From: Fidelibacterota bacterium
GTDB lineage: Bacteria; Fidelibacterota; Marinisomatia; Marinisomatales; CAZVFT01
Length of the DNA stretch: 8,530 nt
Assembly (NCBI GenBank): GCA_014381485.1
Contig: JACNLN010000148.1
Location: 1-8,530, forward strand
Direction of reading: 5' to 3'
Both the position numbers and the translations under genes were made by a program. This document shows positions 5,929-8,530 of this stretch, piece by piece (position 1 is the first letter of the stretch; every line of letters starts with the position of its first letter). Below the pieces are notes generated by a model. It saw nothing but the letters and a program-made list of their open reading frames with translations, was not told the DNA's origin and did not search any database.

Positions 5929-6535
5929 TTGTTAAGAGTTAAAGTTCATAAAAAATTTAATGAAAAAAGTTGTTTAATGTATCAGGTATCTGGTAAAAAA
6001 TTAAACTGTAATTAATTTCTCAGTAATTAGAGTATCAATCCAAATTTGAGCGAACCCGTATGTTATTAGGCAAGAAACGATCTTCACACACATACATGAT
6101 GTGGAGGATTATAGAATTGATCCAGAATACTACTGATGAAAAGAATAAATGAGTCTACTCCGATCCATCTACGCTATGCTACGATTGACAGGTCTATCTG
6201 TCGTTCGGAATGATAGACAGGAAAGGTTCGATATGATATGAAAATGGGTAGTAGATAGTGTATTCTCCACAGTTAGTTACTCTCTATTCCTATTATTTTC
6301 AGATAACACCCAAAAAGTGGGTAGTACTTTTATCAATCCTTAGCAAAATGACCTTTTTGGATACGACTCATAAATTCAAGTTTGTGAATAAAACAACAGG
6401 TTCAATTTTATCGACAAACATTTACCTGATCAAAAATAATCTGACGGGTATTAGTTAGTTATCATGTAGATTTTAGGGTTAAAAAGATGATATACGATTA
6501 CTTATTTCAATTTATTTTGATGGCTTTTTAAATAC
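5929..6535. other. Divergent intergenic spacer, no gene seen
   Basis: About 600 bases between the CBS gene (leftward) and the binding-protein gene (rightward) should hold both promoters, but none can be named with confidence. An inverted repeat GTCTATC (6192-6198) / GATAGAC (6212-6218) with a 13-base loop lies in the middle, and a small ACCCA/TGGGT hairpin at 6308-6322. A 66-codon GTG-started frame (6258-6458) has no ribosome binding site and no recognisable similarity and is not called. Confidence 0.4.
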
Positions 6536-6541
6536 GGGAGG
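6536..6541 (+). promoter_or_regulatory. Ribosome binding site of the binding-protein gene
   Basis: GGGAGG stands 7 bases before the ATG at 6549. It is the strongest Shine-Dalgarno match on the + strand of this window, and it fixes the start that gives a correct lipoprotein signal peptide. Confidence 0.75.
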
Positions 6542-6548
6542 AAAAAAC

Positions 6549-8486
6549 ATGAACCAAAGTATCTGGAAAATTGTATGTTTGATTTCAATATTTTCTTTAA
6601 TTGGCTGCGGTGGAGGTGAAAAATCAAAAAAGGAAACTGCTGAAAAGACGCAGACAATTGAAACTTTCTCTGGAGCGGATCCCTCGGTACTGGTAGAGTT
6701 AGGCGGTGCTGGATTTGAAGAAATCGCAGAAAAACTTGGCTACCAGACTTACGTAATAAAACCGGATGAAGAGATATTTTTTGGTGATCCAAGAGCAGTT
6801 AAGGGAGGAACATTACGGTATATCACTTCACGTTTTCCAGCCACTATGCGGATTCTTGGTCAGAATTATAACTATTCAGAGAATATTGATCTAATAATAC
6901 CGCTATGTTATGAAAGTCTATTGGGAATTCACCCTGTTACACTGGAATTTATTCCAAGTTTGGCTACACACTGGAAAATAAGTGAGGATGAAATGCAGTT
7001 TTGGTTCCGCATAAACCCAAATGCCCGCTGGTCGGATGGAATGCCAGTGGTAGCTGAGGATGTTGTTGCTACATGGGACCTGCATATGGATGAAACTATT
7101 CTGATGCCTTCAGACCAGTTAGTTTTCGGGAAGTTTGAACGCCCCGTTGCTGAAAGCAAATATATTGTAAGTGTAAAAAGCAAAGAGTTAAACTGGCGGA
7201 ATTTTTTGTATTTCGGTGGTATGAGGCTTCTTCCTGCCCATTATTTAAAAGATTTGGATGGAACTGATTACCTTGAAAACTACCAGTATAAAATGTTACC
7301 TGGTACAGGTCCTTACGAAATCCGTGATGAAGATATCATTAACCAGGAATCATTTACTTTCACAAGACGACCGGATTACTGGGATGCTGACAGTTATACA
7401 GGAAAGTACACAGCAAATTTTGATAAAATCAAAGTGAATGTTGTAAAAGATAACCTACCATTAGTGTTTGAAAAGTTCAAGAAAGGAGAACAGGATATAT
7501 ACACGGTGTCTAAAGCGCGAGTGTGGATGGAGGAATGTGATTTTGAATCAATTAAGAAAGGTTGGATACAGAAACGACGGATCTACTCTGAAAGACCAGC
7601 AGGGACAAGTGGTTATGCGTTCAATATGAGAAAATGGCCATTTTATGATCGCCGTGTACGTTACGCATTTACCTATTTATATAACCGGGAGAAAATGAAC
7701 AGAGAAATGTACTACAACGAATACTCAATGATGAATTCGCTCTATTCTGGATCTGTTTATGAGAATCCCAATAACGAAAAGATTTCCTATAACCCCGAAA
7801 AGGCTGTCCGATTACTTAACGAAGCAGGATATACCAAACGCAACAGGGAGGGATGGCTTGTACATGAAGAAACTGGGAGAGTATTAAAGTTTGAAATAGC
7901 AATTCAAAAAGGAAGTGCTTACATGGTTACTCCCGTGCAACAGATGCTGAAGGATTATGGAATTGATATGCAGATTAAATTTATGGACGGTAATACTATG
8001 TGGAAGAACCTTATGGAACGCAACTTCACCATTTATATGCAAGCCTGGGGTGGGCTGGTGTTCCCTAATCCGGAAACTTCATTGCATTCCTCACTAGCAG
8101 ACAAATCAAATAATAATAATATTTCCGGTTTCAAAAATGAACGGGTGGATGCACTCCTTGATGAGTATGACGAGTGTTTTAACCAGCAGAGAAGAATTGA
8201 GATAATCCGGGAGATCGACAGTATCTATTCTGATATTCATCCCGCGGCTTGGGGAATTGCTCGTAATTATTGGCGTTTACTTTTCTGGGATAAATTCGGC
8301 TACCCAGAGTGGATGTTAGGAAGATATGTTGGTGAACATTGGGATGTGTTTAAATTTTGGTGGATAGATCCAGAAAAGGAAGCCCGTCTTGAAGAAGCTA
8401 TGACAAAGGGTGAATCCCTGCCACAGGGTGAACTGGATGTACTATTCTGGCCGGAATACCTGAAAGGAACGGGGAGTGATGAATGA
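6549..8486 (+). CDS. YejA-like ABC transporter solute-binding lipoprotein (family 5)
   Basis: A 645-residue extracytoplasmic binding protein for an oligopeptide-type ABC importer. A lipoprotein signal peptide is clear: hydrophobic residues 8-18 and the lipobox LIGC with lipidated Cys20, followed by a Gly/Lys/Glu-rich linker. The family 5 (SBP_bac_5) domain begins near KGGTLRYITSRFP (85-97) and shows YESLLG (121-126), LATHWKISED (138-147), RWSDGMPVVAEDVVATW (160-176), LPGTGPYEI (250-258), RRPDYWDAD (273-281) and NPEKAVRLLNEAGY (415-428). The block AGTSGYAFNMRKWPFYDRRV (351-370) with the following YNREKMN resembles the YejA branch, whose studied members take up peptides or microcin C-type compounds; the ligand here is not known. 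The N-terminal extension (about 20-80) before the domain is longer than in minimal family members. The start is fixed by GGGAGG at 6536-6541. The usual permease and ATPase genes are not in the window. Confidence 0.92.
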   Translation: MNQSIWKIVCLISIFSLIGCGGGEKSKKETAEKTQTIETFSGADPSVLVELGGAGFEEIAEKLGYQTYVIKPDEEIFFGDPRAVKGGTLRYITSRFPATMRILGQNYNYSENIDLIIPLCYESLLGIHPVTLEFIPSLATHWKISEDEMQFWFRINPNARWSDGMPVVAEDVVATWDLHMDETILMPSDQLVFGKFERPVAESKYIVSVKSKELNWRNFLYFGGMRLLPAHYLKDLDGTDYLENYQYKMLPGTGPYEIRDEDIINQESFTFTRRPDYWDADSYTGKYTANFDKIKVNVVKDNLPLVFEKFKKGEQDIYTVSKARVWMEECDFESIKKGWIQKRRIYSERPAGTSGYAFNMRKWPFYDRRVRYAFTYLYNREKMNREMYYNEYSMMNSLYSGSVYENPNNEKISYNPEKAVRLLNEAGYTKRNREGWLVHEETGRVLKFEIAIQKGSAYMVTPVQQMLKDYGIDMQIKFMDGNTMWKNLMERNFTIYMQAWGGLVFPNPETSLHSSLADKSNNNNISGFKNERVDALLDEYDECFNQQRRIEIIREIDSIYSDIHPAAWGIARNYWRLLFWDKFGYPEWMLGRYVGEHWDVFKFWWIDPEKEARLEEAMTKGESLPQGELDVLFWPEYLKGTGSDE

Positions 8487-8518
8487 TCAAGGATGATGTC
8501 GGAGCGAAGTTGGAGTGA
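8483..8518 (+). other. Short ATGA-overlapping open frame after the binding protein
   Basis: An ATG at 8483 overlaps the binding protein's TGA in an ATGA arrangement, as a coupled permease gene would, and GGGGAG lies at 8471-8476. It encodes only MIKDDVGAKLE before a stop at 8516-8518, inside the terminal tandem repeat. It is probably not a gene, or is the start of one interrupted by the repeat. Confidence 0.2.
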
Positions 8519-8530
8519 AGTTGGAGTGAA
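8497..8530 (+). repeat. 11-bp tandem repeat running off the window end
   Basis: AGTTGGAGTGA occurs at 8508-8518 and again at 8519-8529, with the next A at 8530 fitting a further copy. The preceding TGTCGGAGCGA (8497-8507) matches the unit at 8 of 11 places. The array may continue beyond the window. Confidence 0.75.

Noticed and set aside
6185..6214. Sigma-70 promoter TTGACA-N18-AATGAT
   Set aside because: The -10 match is poor (4 of 6), the spacer is long, and it lies over 300 bases before the nearest start; the TTGACA is part of a word shared with the repeat.
6258..6458. 66-codon + strand open frame in the divergent spacer
   Set aside because: It starts with GTG, lacks a ribosome binding site and has low-complexity, unrecognisable content.

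Overview
The window is AT-rich bacterial DNA with short intergenic spacers and mostly Shine-Dalgarno-led genes. Several proteins carry bacterial secretion signals: a lipobox on the transporter-binding protein, and a signal peptide ending ...GLSQ on the START-like protein. The gene content (short QueG-like Fe-S protein, DUF4416 protein, YejA-like lipoprotein) and the style of the signal peptides suggest an anaerobic or microaerobic Gram-negative bacterium, perhaps of the FCB group or a neighbouring candidate phylum. This placement is an inference from style; no rRNA or tRNA is present to test it.

Left part (1-4260): six genes run on the + strand. The first two form a tight pair: a short double-4Fe-4S protein related to epoxyqueuosine reductase (67-741) and a DUF4416 protein (752-1285). 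A perfect GGTAAC-N5-GTTACC palindrome lies just before the first start codon. The next four are closely spaced and probably one transcription unit: a short-chain dehydrogenase that closely resembles eukaryotic 3-ketodihydrosphingosine reductase (1352-2176), a cytoplasmic transglutaminase-like protein with a complete Cys-His-Asp triad (2183-2908), an exported START-like lipid-binding protein (2956-3597) and a small membrane methyltransferase of the ICMT/PEMT type (3660-4184). A 9-bp hairpin followed by T-rich DNA probably ends this unit. Three of the four have a plausible link to lipids, so a lipid-modification or sphingoid-type lipid locus is the most interesting functional hypothesis here.

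Middle (4261-5522): no credible gene. The centre is a 331-bp sequence present twice in tandem (4507-4837 and 4838-5168, one mismatch seen) followed by an 80-bp partial third copy (5169-5248). Each copy carries several hairpins, one of which reads as a Rho-independent terminator on the - strand. The array sits between convergent genes.

Right part (5523-8530): a two-CBS-domain protein on the - strand (5523-5915), a gene-free divergent spacer of about 630 bp, and a large YejA-like family 5 solute-binding lipoprotein on the + strand (6549-8486). The permease gene that would normally follow is not seen. Instead the window ends in a short tandem repeat of an 11-bp word.
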